Shown: piece by piece, positions 13,547 through 22,602 of the stretch | Numbering within the stretch: the stretch's first letter is position 1 | Layout of the letters: each line of letters begins with the position of its first letter | Assembly (NCBI GenBank): GCA_964432875.1 | Contig: CAYSPJ010000085.1 | Coordinates: 1 to 22,602 of the forward strand | Direction of reading: 5' to 3' | Length of the DNA stretch: 22,602 nucleotides | Origin: JACJYE01 sp964432875 | GTDB taxonomy: Bacteria; Bacteroidota; Bacteroidia; Chitinophagales; Saprospiraceae | The notes under the pieces: generated by a model | What the model saw: the letters and a program-made list of their open reading frames with translations, nothing else | What the model was told of the DNA's origin: nothing | Databases searched by the model: none | Made by a program: the position numbers and the translations under genes

Positions 13547-16500
13547 ATGCGAAAGGTGCTCTACCTATTGTCCTGTTGTGCATTATTTGTCCAACTCAAT
13601 GCCCAAACTCCCCCCTTTAACGATTTGTGTGTCAATGCCCTACAGCTCGAATTGAGCAGCCCGGCCTCCTGCCCGGGGGGCGGTGTAACCATTGACACCT
13701 TTACTTTTAGCAACCTCGGCGCTACGCCAACTTCACCCTATCCTTTTGCCTACGGCTGCAGCGGCAATAGCCCGTTGGCACAAGAGTCGGCTGAGGTTTG
13801 GTTCCGCTTGAGGCCCAATGGCAATACCCTGCGCATCGCGGTGCAAGGCAGCCTGAACACCCCCAACCTCATCCTGTTTGAGGGGGCGAGCTGCAGCAAC
13901 TTCCTCCCCGTTGCTTGTGCCGCAGGCGATGGGCTGGTAACCTTGGAAGCCAACGTCGATGCCGACGGCGACTACTACCTGATGGTGGCCGGCGGCAGCC
14001 CTGATGACCAGGGCGACTTCCAATTGATTATCCGCACGATTAATGATTGCTTCCCTTGTACCTATGAGCGGCGGGGGTACTTCAGCATCTCCCCCGCTCT
14101 GGAAAACGGCTTGTTGTCTGGCAGTGGGCCCGTGCAGATGTGCTATACGGTTACCCGCTGGAATGCCAGTGCTACGGGTGAGCTCCTACACGCCCTGGAA
14201 CTAGAATTTGGCGACGGCTGGGACCGCGCCACCTTTGAGCCCCTGCCCCCGGCTTCCTGTTCACCCAATGGGCAGTGGAGCTGGTACAATTCCTGGCTCA
14301 GCTCGGCAACCGGCCGGAGCTTTGGCCCCGGCTTCGCTTATGACGGCAGCGAGTTTGGCAACCAAGACGGCAACCCCGGTAATAACCGCGGTATGGGGGG
14401 GCCCAACTGTTCAAATATCGGCATCTCCGGCCCCTCGATCAGCTTTTGCTGGACCATCGCCCCCAATGAATGCCTGGTAGATGGGGAATACGGCTACCAG
14501 GGTAATCTTCGCGTCAACGTCCGTATGTTGGGTGACGGCGCTTCGGGTTCCTGGGGGTATAGCACCTGTACTGACGGCACCTCAGACCAATTCCTGGCTG
14601 CCCAGTATTGCCCCGACCCACTGGCACCAAACGTCATTGCTGTTGATGCCGCCTGCGCCAATACCTGCGACGGGGCAATCACGATCACCGGCGGCGGTGA
14701 AGGCCCCTGGGATTATAAGGTCTTCGATGCCTCCGGCAACATAATCTATGAGAGCTACTTTAGCACTGCTACCGATACAGTGGCCGCGCTGTGCACGGGC
14801 ATTTACGAAGTAAAAATATTCAGCCATGCTCTGGGCCAGTCGCGCAGCGTACAAGTCACGATTAATGCCGGCGCTGCTCCGCAGGTTTTTGCTTACTACA
14901 AACTGCCCTGCATCGCTGGCGAGGCCATTGAGCTATACGGCCAGGCATCGCCCTCCAATGGGGTACAGTACCAATGGACGGGGCCCAATGGCTTCAGTTC
15001 GACCAACCAAAACCCCATGGCCTTGCACCCCGGGCAATACACCCTGGTGGCAACCCTCAATGGCTGCGCTTCCGAGCCTTTCTTGTTAGAGGTGCCTCCA
15101 CTTGAAGACAACGTAGTGGCGAGTATCGCGCAAGATACCATCAGCGCTTGCCCCGGCGAAACCGTAACCCTCACCGCCAGCGGCAATGCGCTTACTTTCA
15201 ATTGGTATAACCTGGAAACTTTTGAGCTGATCGGCACCGGCCCTTCCATCTCCGTGGCGCCGGTAGATGGGGCAGCGTATCGCGTCACCGGGATGAGCGA
15301 GGCAGGCTGCTTCGGCTTTGACGATGTCGTCATCCTGGTGCCGTTTAGCCCGGTGATTGAAAGTAGCGCGACGGGGATCATCTGCCCGGGCGAAGAGGTC
15401 AGCATCAGCGTGAGCCTGGGAGAAACCTTTGCCTGGAGCACTGGCGACACCACGAGCGCCATCACCGTAAGCCCCGCCTCCAATGAGACTTATCACGTGA
15501 CCATCACCGCGGCCAACGGTTGTGTTTTCAACCTGGCCGCTACGGTGTTCGTATCCAGCCCCTCCTCCTTGTTCATCAGCCCTCCGGTAGCGCTCTGCCA
15601 GGGGGAAACAATCAGCCTCTTCGCTAGTGGCGGCCTGGTGGAATGGAGCACGGGCGAGCAGGGCTCCACTATCGTCGTTGCACCAGATACGACCACGGTT
15701 TACACCGCTACTATCCTTGATAATAACGGCTGCCTGCACGAGCGCACTACGACGGTGACCGTAAGCCCCGCCGTAGAGCTTAACCTCAGCCCTGAAGGCA
15801 CTATCGAGATTTGCCAGGGCGAGGCCGTGAGCCTGCAGGCTTTTATTGCCGATACCCTCTTCTGGGACACCCTGGTGGCACCGCTTCAAAGCACGCTTTA
15901 TCCCGTGCCAGGGGCATCTGACCTGGGTTGCCTCAGCCTCGGCAGTTTTGACCTGACGGTACGCCCCCTGCCGCAGCTGGAAATCCAGGGCGGCGGCCTG
16001 GCATGTAGCGCCGACAGCATCTTGCTGACGGCACTGAGCGATGGGGATCTGCTATGGAGCACTGGAGACACGAGCAGCGCCATCTACGTCACTCCAACAG
16101 GCAACGAAGTATATACGGTAACGGCGACCAATGAATTTGGCTGCCAGCAACAAGACTCGGTAGAAGTATTGCAAACTGCCGCACCTGCCGCACCAGTTGT
16201 TGACTGCCAGACGAGCTTGGGCCAGGTGCTCTTCAGCTGGGCCGTCGAACCGGATCTCTCCTACAGCATCCTTGTCAGCAGCAACCCCATTGGCGCCTTC
16301 CTGGGCAACAACCAGTACGTGGTTTCCGGACTGTCACCGGGCCAAAGCGTCACGATCGAACTGACGGCTGAAAATGCGGAAGGTTGTACGGCAACGACTA
16401 TAGCGACTTGCTCAGCGCTGCCTTGCAGTGCCTTGGAATTGATCTTGGAAGCGCCAGATGCTGCCTGCTTAGGCGCGGGCTCCATACCACTTAGTGCCAG

Positions 16501-17097
16501 TGTAACCAACGGCGGCAGCAGCGGTATTGGTGCCTGGTCGGGCCTTGGCGTGGATGCCGCTACGGCTACTTTCGACCCGCAAGCAGCCGGGGCTGGCCTG
16601 CACGAACTGGTTTACACCTACGCTGAATCAAGTTGTATCCTCAGCGACACCTTAAGCATCATGGTTGAACAACCGCTGGAAGCAGCCTTGGTCGAGTGTT
16701 CAGCCTCTCCGTCTTCAGTGGCTTTCACCTGGCCCCAACTCCCGCAGGATACGGCTTATGCTGTCGAGGTATTGACCGGCCAAAGTGGTAGCTTTACCGG
16801 GCCGACTACTTTTGTGGTGGACAGCCTCGCGGTGGGGGATAGCGTGCTAGTGGCCATAACGGCGCTGAGTGGCGGCGCCTGCGGCGAAGTCACGGTCCTG
16901 GCTGCTTGTGTCACGCTGTCCTGCCAACCTCTGGAGATGCCGGTCGACACCTTTATCTGCGGTGGTGGCAGCGTAGTGCTGGAAGTTGATCCCCTGGGCT
17001 GGGACAGCTTCCAATGGTCACCTGCGGGCAGCCTGAGCTGCGCAGATTGCCCCAACCCGCTCGCCAAGCCGCTCGTCACCACGGTTTATACCCTGAT
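13547..17097 (+). CDS. Giant modular secreted protein with Ig-like repeats, 3' end lost in assembly gap
   Basis: Large extracellular protein with 1183 residues visible before the run of Ns. It has a signal peptide (1-20, ending LNAQ) and an NDLCVNA motif typical of Bacteroidota surface proteins. Residues about 20-165 resemble a pre-peptidase C-like beta domain. A Trp/Gly-rich domain (about 168-355, with GQWSWYNSW and SFGPGFAYD) follows, then a SprB-like segment from about 363 and an Ig-like domain (WTGPNGFSS). About 525-880 holds five Cys-starting Ig-like repeats, followed by two FN3-like modules (about 880-965 and 1045-1128). The last visible piece, SLSCADCPNPLAKP, is a common Bacteroidota repeat module. 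The frame after the gap is not reliable, so the C-terminus, presumably a T9SS domain, is unknown. Paralogous to the next gene. Function is unknown; adhesion or matrix binding is a guess. Confidence 0.85.
15149..16144 (+). repeat. Array of five Ig-like repeat units inside the giant protein
   Basis: Units begin at Cys residues encoded at 15149, 15383, 15596, 15812 and 16004, spaced 78, 71, 72 and 64 codons apart. Each starts with a C-x-G-E-x-V/I-type strand (the last begins CSADSI), and three contain a WSTG turn (WSTGDTTSAI, WSTGEQGSTI, WSTGDTSSAI). The units have diverged, so this is an old tandem duplication within the coding region. Confidence 0.65.
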
Positions 17098-17197
17098 NNN
17101 NNNNNNNNNNNNNNNNNNNNNNNNNNNNNNNNNNNNNNNNNNNNNNNNNNNNNNNNNNNNNNNNNNNNNNNNNNNNNNNNNNNNNNNNNNNNNNNNN
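17098..17197. other. Assembly gap (100 N)
   Basis: Exactly 100 undetermined bases, the usual placeholder for a gap of unknown length. It interrupts the first giant protein in a repetitive Cys-rich module. By comparison with the paralog, about 195 residues (about 590 nt) would be missing, which is more than the gap shows. Confidence 0.98.
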
Positions 17198-17600
17198 TTT
17201 TTTTGCCCAACCCTTCTAAGTTCAGTCAACTTATTGTGACTAGCTATTATCGCTACGCGTCTAATATTTGCTGCTATCAACCCGCTTCCGCGCCACCTGC
17301 TCGCCTAAAGCTTGCTTTTCTTTCCCTGCTGCCAGGCAGCGGAAAACAGCTTGGAGCGGTCTTTAGGTAAATAGCATGCTAACTACTGATGCTGCTGCAC
17401 ACTATAAAACAACACTCTAAGCGACATTAAGCGCTTATTCATGCCTTGTTTTGGTGATGAAAAGTCAACGTTTCAGCACGAAAGATCAACCTGAACAAGC
17501 TCTAAAACCCGAAACAAGAGAAAGAGCTAAGCTCAGATGCCCCCGACCAGCATCTGAATCCTACAGATTAAAAACTCATGGAATAAAACTCGTTTAGAGG
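17198..17600. other. 403-nt region without a supported gene between the gap and the second giant protein
   Basis: Visibly more A/T-rich than its flanks. It begins with a run of seven T at the gap edge. No reading frame resembles a known domain, no -7 box was recognised near the ATG at 17601, and no RNA gene is evident. It presumably contains the 3' spacer of the first giant gene and the leader of the second. Small palindromes are present: GCTGCC-A-GGCAGC at 17328-17340, GAGCT-A-AGCTC at 17524-17534, and the hairpin at 17533-17557. Confidence 0.6.
17533..17557. repeat. 8-bp hairpin upstream of the second giant protein
   Basis: TCAGATGC (17533-17540) and GCATCTGA (17550-17557) form a perfect stem with a 9-nt loop. 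It ends 43 nt before the ATG at 17601. With no T-tract it is not a typical terminator; a 5' leader structure or binding site is possible. Confidence 0.35.
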
Positions 17601-20112
17601 ATGAGACGGCTAACCACAATTCTATTCAGCCTGACCTTCGTGGCTATTGCCTGGGGCCAAGGGAGCAATGACAACTGCAGCGATGCCATGATGCTCTCAT
17701 TGGAGCAAGTACCGCCTTGTCGCGAAGACGGTATATTTACCCTTAGCATCTCCGCCAGCAACGAAGGGGCTACCCCCAGCTTGCCTTTCTTACAACTCAA
17801 TAACTTCTTTGGCGACGGGCAAGCGCTTAATGGCCCGGTTGCCGATGTCTGGTTTGCGCTGCAAGTACATTCCAACCGCCTCCAAATAGATTTGGAAGGG
17901 ATGTTAGCGGATCCGGTACTGGTGCTTTTCCAGGCCGCTGGAGGCTGCGCCCAAAAATTTCCCGTTGCTTTTTCCCGCGGCAGCAGCACACTGGAGGCCA
18001 AAACCGAGCCAGGCCTGGATTACTTCCTCCTCGTCAGTGGAGGCGAACTTTCTGACCAGGGCGGATTCACGCTGGTGATACAAAGCTACAACGACTGCAG
18101 CGTATGTGCCGGGCGCCGGGGCCGCTTAAGCGCTGTGCCAGCTCCGGAAAATGGCGCCTACCTGCCGGGGCAGTCCGTCCAATTTTGTTATGAAATCACT
18201 CAATGGGACCCCGGCCAGGCGCTGGAATGGCTGCACGGCCTACAGCTCGCCTTTGGCCCGGCATGGGACTTGAGTACGCTGCAAACCATGCCCCCAGTAG
18301 CCTGCTCGGCCCCTTATGGGCAATGGGGCTGGTACGATTCCTGGCAAAGCTGCATGAGCGGGCAGTCTTTTGGCCCGGGTTTTGCCTTTGATAGCCAACT
18401 GGGCTTGCTTTGTGCCGGCGGTAGCCCGTTGGATGGAGACCCCGGCAACAACTTTGGCGACGGCCTGTGTGGCAACCTCATCGGCCCAGGGCCGCTGCCG
18501 CTGGAATTCTGTTGGACGATTCAGGTGAAAAACGATTTTTCTACTGGCGACCCCACCAACCTCAACCTGCAACTGAGCTTGCTGGGAGACGGTTATTCTT
18601 CTTCCTGGATGCCGTTTCACTGCGGCTCCCAGGCCGCGACAGATTTTTTGGCGACTGCCCGCCCGGCCATCCCTTTATTGCCCGAGATCAATCTTGTGCA
18701 AGCGCCTTGTATCAACAACTGCAACGGCATCCTCTCTATCTCGGGCGTCTATGCTGGGGCTTCCTGGTCTTACACCCTCAAGAATGGCAGTGGAAACCCC
18801 GTTTTCAGTGGCTCGGCCATCAACGGCAGCCTGAGCCTTGGCAATATTTGCGCCGGCGCTTATGAGCTGGAGCTGTCTAATGCCAGCTTGGGGATCCAGC
18901 ACTTCATCCCTATCGAGGTTCCGGCAAGGTCATACCCCAATGCCACCGCAAGCTTTATCCCCGCTTGTTCTACGGGGCAACTCATGCAGTTATCCTCCAA
19001 CAACAGCAGCCTGGGCCAGTTCGTCGTCCATTCTTGGCAAGGGCCGGGTGGTTTTTCTTCTACTCAGCCCAGCCCAGTCATCAGCAGCCCCGGCACTTAT
19101 ACCCTGACGCTGATCGTGGATGGCTGCGCCGGCCAGCCCATCCAGGTTGAAGCCCCCGCTACTATGCCCAGCGTGGAGTGTATGGCGGACAGCGATAATG
19201 TATTGTTCACCTGGGCAGCTTTACCGCATGATACGGCTTATCAGCTCAACGTCTTGAGTGGGCATAGCGGCAGCTTTGTCGCCGATACCGCATTTTTCGT
19301 GAACGGGCTGGCACCCGGCGAGGCCGTCAGTATCGAACTAGCTGCCCTGGGTACTGGCCCTTGCCCGCTGGTGACCGTAACAGCAGCTTGCACAACGCCA
19401 TCCTGCCCCCCCTTGACGATTGCCCCTGATACGGTAATATGCCCCGGCGGGCAGGCCCCATTGTGGCTGGATGCCCCAACTGGTTCGACGATTGAATGGA
19501 GCCCAGCCAGCTCGCTAAGCTGCACGGATTGCCCCGCTCCGCTTGCCCAGCCTACTGCTACTACCACCTATATCGCAACGGTCAATACCCCTTCTGGTTG
19601 TATTTATACCGAGCAAACCAGGGTGCACCTCAACAGCCTGCCCGACGGCATTTTACCCAGCCAAGCCCTATATTACTGCCCCGGCGAAGCTTTCACGGTT
19701 TGCTTGCCTCCACAGAATACTTACCTTTGGATGAGCCCCTTCGGGTTTATCACCACCGGCAATTGCCTGAACTTCGTCAACCCTACGGCTAGCCTGGCAG
19801 GATTATACCGCATCCAGGTGCGCCTCCCTGGCGGCTGCCGCTTCACGGAAACGCTGCGCCTGCAAGTCCACCCGGATTGCGGCGGCTTGCTGCCGCCCTG
19901 GATGCTGTCCCAAGCCCCAGCGGAAACCAGCGGCATGGCGGTATTCCCCAACCCTGCCAGCTCTTTTATAATGGTTGAACTGCCCCAGGCTGGCCCTGCC
20001 GAGCTGGTTCTCTTTGACCTGAACGGCCGCTTGGTACTGCGTTGGCATACCCAGGAACAACTTACGCGCCTGCCTCTAAATGGGCTGCCCAATGGGGCTT
20101 ACCTCTTGCAGG
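17601..20112 (+). CDS. Modular secreted protein with T9SS type A sorting domain, last residues lost in assembly gap
   Basis: Paralog of the preceding gene, 837 residues visible. The signal peptide (1-19, ending AWGQ) is followed by NDNCSDA, the pre-peptidase C-like region, and the same Trp/Gly-rich domain (from about 166, with GQWGWYDSW, SFGPGFAFD and DGDPGNNFGDG). A SprB-like and an Ig-like segment (QGPGGFSSTQ) run up to residue 515. An FN3-like module follows (about 522-610), then the SLSCTDCPAPLAQP repeat module (about 612-675). From Val781, VFPNPASSFIMVELP through FDLNGRLVLRW to LPNGAYLLQ is a type A sorting domain, so secretion by T9SS and C-terminal processing are expected. Only a few residues and the stop should be missing. 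It lacks the roughly 520-residue Ig/FN3 block of its neighbour. Function unknown. Confidence 0.87.
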
Positions 20113-20212
20113 NNNNNNNNNNNNNNNNNNNNNNNNNNNNNNNNNNNNNNNNNNNNNNNNNNNNNNNNNNNNNNNNNNNNNNNNNNNNNNNNNNNNNNNN
20201 NNNNNNNNNNNN
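20113..20212. other. Assembly gap (100 N)
   Basis: Second run of exactly 100 undetermined bases. It removes the last residues of the second giant protein and the whole spacer to the convergent hydrolase gene, whose stop begins one base after the gap (20214). True length is unknown. Confidence 0.98.
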
Positions 20213-20213
20213 C

Positions 20214-21923
20214 TCAAGGCCGATCTACCTCTCCCCCATTCGCCCGCGGCTCGCACTCGATGGGGTTCATGCCCAGGCGGCAATCGCTGGGCGTTTGGGC
20301 ATAGCGCTGATGGACCTGCCGGAAGCCGCCCAAGAAGACATCGCGATAGAGGAAATCAGTAATATCTTCCACGTGTTCCGTCAGGGGCAGGCTGTTCCAC
20401 TCGTGTTGGCCATAGCAGGCAGTGACCAGATAATAGGACATGCCGATATTGCGCAAGCGTTGGGCGATATTGTACCCACCGTGCAGGGGCAGGTAACCCG
20501 GCTCCGTTTCCTGGCAATAGTGGTGAGAGGCCGCGGCATAAGGTATAAGCGGATCGCAGGGGCCATGGAAGAGGAGGGTGGGGATGGCTCGGCGCCGTGA
20601 AATGAGGTTGGTATCCACAATAGCGCCAGCCATACTGATGAGCCCGGCGTATTTGAAATCAGTGGGCAGCTTGGGGCTGGCCGGCAGCAGGTCCCGGTCG
20701 CGCCAGTAAGCCGCGTGCAAAGCTGCCTCGGCACCAGCGCTGCTGCCCGCCAGCACCAGGCGGGAGGGGTCGACGCCCAGGCGGGCTGCGTTGTTGAGCA
20801 AGTAGTTGGTCGCGTCGCGGATATCCTCTACTGCAGCCTGGAAAGTCTTGATTTTATTGGCGGCGGGCTGGCTGCACCCAAAAGACTGGCCCCGCATCGT
20901 GAGGCGATAAGACATGGATGCGACAACGTACCCCATGCGGGCCAGGCGCTCGGCAAATGCCGCCTGAGCCGGCTCGTCGCGCCGGCCACCGGAGAAGCCC
21001 CCGCCATGCACGTATAAGACGGTCATACGGCTACGCGCTTTGTCGCCAGCTGGCTGGTAGAGGTCTAATGCGAGGGAAGCGCCCTCCTTACTGACGTAGG
21101 TATAGGTATCCTTTTGCACTTGCCCGAAACAGGTCGATTGGTAGCGCTTATCCCCGCCGAGGCGCGCGGAAAACAACCAGTTGAGCAAGCTTGGCTCCGC
21201 CAGCGCATTTTTCCAGCTTTCGTGCCGCACATCGGGGTATTCGCTGTAGCGAACTTTAGCCCCCTGGCGGAGCAGCGCCTCATAGACGTTGCGCGAAAGC
21301 GCGGGCGGCACCACGTTGTCTTTGGCGCCGTGGAAAAGCCAAAGCGCCGTATGGGGCGCATACAAGGGTGCCAGGAGCGGCTCCCCGCCACCAGCCATAG
21401 ATACCGCGCCGGCAAAGCGATTGGGAAACCGCGCCAACAGATCAAAAATGGCAAACCCACCCATGGAAATACCCAGGAGATAAATCCGTTGCGGATCGAT
21501 GGCCTCACCCTGCTGCAGCCGGTCGAGCAGCGCTATGGTGCGCTGCATCGAAGGCATGGGCGTACTGTTGAATGGGGCGCGCCAGCTCTTCCCTTCAGGT
21601 ATCAATTCCGTCCAGTATTCCTCGGCTGCACATTGGGGGAAAACGACGATAGCCGGGAAATTGCGCCTGGCTGCAGGGTCAAGGAACAGGCTGGCACCGT
21701 AGGCGAGTTGAGCTTCATTATCAGCGCCTCTCTCGCCAGCTGCATGAAAAAAGACAACCAAGGGATAGCGTTTGCTGCGGCTATAGTTTTCCGGATACAG
21801 GATGCGATAGGGCAGCATACTCCCATCGGCAGACTGGAACTGGCGTTTTTCAAAGAGGCTAGTATCTTGGGCATTCACGTAGAGTATGGGCAAGAGTAAA
21901 AGCATCAGGAGGATATGTTTCAT
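20214..21923 (-). CDS. Secreted two-domain alpha/beta hydrolase (putative esterase/peptidase fused to a carboxylesterase)
   Basis: 569-aa exported protein with two complete serine-hydrolase domains. After a signal peptide (1 to about 19, ending YVNAQ), domain 1 resembles the COG4099-type esterase/peptidase family: HAAGERGADNEAQL, nucleophile Ser153 in GISMGG, Asp202 in HGAKDNVVP and His234 in DVRHESW. Domain 2, from about residue 275, resembles the BD-FAE/Aes carboxylesterases: oxyanion HGGGF at 306-310, Ser395 in GSSAG, Asp457 in HGPCDPLIPY and His507 in YGQHEWN. Both triads look intact. No T9SS domain is recognised. The frame extends up to 22007, but a perfect -7 box at 21959-21966 puts the start at ATG 21923. 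Substrates may be acyl or feruloyl esters on polysaccharides (inference). Divergent from nadE. Confidence 0.85.
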   Translation of the reverse strand: MKHILLMLLLLPILYVNAQDTSLFEKRQFQSADGSMLPYRILYPENYSRSKRYPLVVFFHAAGERGADNEAQLAYGASLFLDPAARRNFPAIVVFPQCAAEEYWTELIPEGKSWRAPFNSTPMPSMQRTIALLDRLQQGEAIDPQRIYLLGISMGGFAIFDLLARFPNRFAGAVSMAGGGEPLLAPLYAPHTALWLFHGAKDNVVPPALSRNVYEALLRQGAKVRYSEYPDVRHESWKNALAEPSLLNWLFSARLGGDKRYQSTCFGQVQKDTYTYVSKEGASLALDLYQPAGDKARSRMTVLYVHGGGFSGGRRDEPAQAAFAERLARMGYVVASMSYRLTMRGQSFGCSQPAANKIKTFQAAVEDIRDATNYLLNNAARLGVDPSRLVLAGSSAGAEAALHAAYWRDRDLLPASPKLPTDFKYAGLISMAGAIVDTNLISRRRAIPTLLFHGPCDPLIPYAAASHHYCQETEPGYLPLHGGYNIAQRLRNIGMSYYLVTACYGQHEWNSLPLTEHVEDITDFLYRDVFLGGFRQVHQRYAQTPSDCRLGMNPIECEPRANGGEVDRP

Positions 21924-21958
21924 GGCGGCTTTGATGATTTTTCTGGATTTTTGAACGG

Positions 21959-21987
21959 CAAAGATAAATGAAAACGCCTTTATCAAA
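21959..21987 (-). promoter_or_regulatory. Promoter of the two-domain hydrolase gene
   Basis: Minus-strand TATCTTTG (21959-21966) matches TAnnTTTG exactly and is preceded 17 nt upstream by TTTG (21984-21987). It ends 35 nt before the ATG at 21923. The spacer is slightly shorter than the usual 19-21 nt. Confidence 0.55.
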
Positions 21988-22023
21988 TCCAAAGCAAGTT
22001 TTTTCAAAAAAAACGCACTTAGT

Positions 22024-22054
22024 TTTGTTTTAAAACTAACTACCCTTAACTTTA
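22024..22054 (+). promoter_or_regulatory. Promoter of nadE
   Basis: TTTG (22024-22027), a 19-nt spacer and TAACTTTA (22047-22054, one base off TAnnTTTG) give the best -33/-7 pair in the window. The -7 box ends 27 nt before the ATG at 22082. Confidence 0.6.
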
Positions 22055-22081
22055 CGCTCGAAAATAACCGCTACACCGCTT

Positions 22082-22602
22082 ATGAAAATCGCCATCGCTC
22101 AGCTCAATTTCCACATCGGCAACTTCGAAGGCAACCTCGCCAAGATGCTACAAGCCGTCGCCGAAGCCAAGAGGCAGGGTGCGGACCTGGTCTGCTTCAG
22201 TGAGTTAGCCACCGTGGGCTATCCCCCACGCGATTTCCTCGAGTTCGAGGATTTTATTGAATTAGCAGAGCATTCCGTGCTGGAATTAGCTAAAGCGGCA
22301 CAAGGCATTGCAATTGTAGCGGGCTCTCCCTCCAAGAATCCTGTGATTGAAGGTAAGGACCTTTACAATTCCGCCTACTTCCTGGCGGAGGGGCGGGTGC
22401 AGCAAGTACAGCATAAAACCCTGCTGCCTACCTATGACATTTTTGATGAGTACCGCTATTTTGAGCCCGCCAGCACCTGGCAAACCATAGCATACCAAGG
22501 CAAACGCATCGCGCTGACCGTCTGTGAGGATATCTGGAATATCGGCAATGAAAACCCGCTTTATACCATCTGCCCAATGGATGAACTGATGCCACAAAAG
22601 CC
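22082..22602 (+). CDS. nadE: Glutamine-dependent NAD+ synthetase, N-terminal part (cut by window end)
   Basis: The first 173 codons of a gene that runs off the window. The visible part is a nitrilase/amidase domain that hydrolyses glutamine and feeds ammonia to the synthetase domain, which would convert deamido-NAD to NAD. The catalytic triad is complete: Glu41 in CFSELATVGYPPRDFL, Lys112 in HKTLLPTYDIFDEYRYF and Cys148 in LTVCEDIW. The YPPRD and TYDIFDE-RYF stretches are specific to glutamine-dependent NAD synthetases rather than to other nitrilases. The ATG at 22082 gives MKIAIAQLNFHIG, the usual N-terminus. The C-terminal NAD synthetase domain is outside the window and is inferred. Confidence 0.93.
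   Translation, partial: MKIAIAQLNFHIGNFEGNLAKMLQAVAEAKRQGADLVCFSELATVGYPPRDFLEFEDFIELAEHSVLELAKAAQGIAIVAGSPSKNPVIEGKDLYNSAYFLAEGRVQQVQHKTLLPTYDIFDEYRYFEPASTWQTIAYQGKRIALTVCEDIWNIGNENPLYTICPMDELMPQK

Noticed and set aside
15149..16144. Repeated units considered as a CRISPR or DNA satellite array
   Set aside because: Units are diverged coding repeats in one frame of a secreted protein, without identical direct repeats or spacers.
17198..17370. A frame after the first gap reads FLPNPSKFSQLIVTS, reminiscent of a T9SS type A PNPS motif
   Set aside because: The similarity stops after about 12 residues, the rest is Cys/Ala/Pro-rich without the Gly-Xaa-Tyr ending, and the gap edge with a T-run may be low quality. 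Probably chance.
1..22602. A defence, toxin-antitoxin, biosynthetic or mobile-element system
   Set aside because: No transposase, integrase, nuclease, methylase, toxin pair, NRPS/PKS or phage gene was recognised on either strand; the window is mostly core metabolism and secreted proteins.

Overview
The window comes from a member of the Bacteroidota, most likely a Saprospiria-type marine or sludge bacterium. Three signs support the phylum: secreted proteins end in type IX secretion (T9SS) sorting domains of both type A (17601-20112) and type B (4131-6080); several genes carry the Bacteroidota -7 promoter element TAnnTTTG or a one-base variant 10-40 nt before their ATG; and start codons are preceded by A/T-rich leaders rather than Shine-Dalgarno sequences. 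The order-level placement is inferred from the fairly high G+C and from the large modular secreted proteins.

Layout. 61-1977 (-) is a secreted M1-family metallopeptidase. It is divergent from 2113-3024 (+), an exopolyphosphatase of the Ppx/GppA family, which converges on a D-amino-acid-oxidase-like flavoprotein (3021-3989, -) with overlapping stop codons. 4131-6080 (+) is a secreted adhesin-like protein with a type B T9SS signal. A strong 16-bp hairpin at 6113-6147 separates it from the convergent glycine decarboxylase gene gcvP (6179-9058, -). 9229-12095 (-) is a sulfate-activation operon in the order cysC-cysD-cysN, divergent from metZ (12219-13391, +).

13547-20112 (+) holds two tandem paralogous giant secreted proteins. 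Each runs into a 100-N assembly gap (17098-17197 and 20113-20212). 20214-21923 (-) is a secreted protein with two alpha/beta-hydrolase domains, and 22082 to the window end (+) is the N-terminal part of glutamine-dependent NAD synthetase.

How the genes fit together. cysCDN activates sulfate to APS and PAPS, and metZ uses reduced sulfide to make homocysteine, so the divergent pair at 9.2-13.4 kb forms a sulfur-assimilation module. The promoter spacer of cysC contains a perfect inverted repeat that could be an operator. The M1 peptidase, the two-headed esterase and the T9SS proteins are extracytoplasmic. Ppx, GcvP, the DAAO-like enzyme and NadE are metabolic genes without obvious mutual linkage.

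No tRNA, rRNA, CRISPR array, transposase, phage gene or recognisable defence system was seen. The least explained parts are the conserved 515-residue N-terminal half shared by the two tandem giant proteins, and a palindrome (CTAAATGC...GCATTTAG) that occurs twice, each time beyond the 3' end of a gene.
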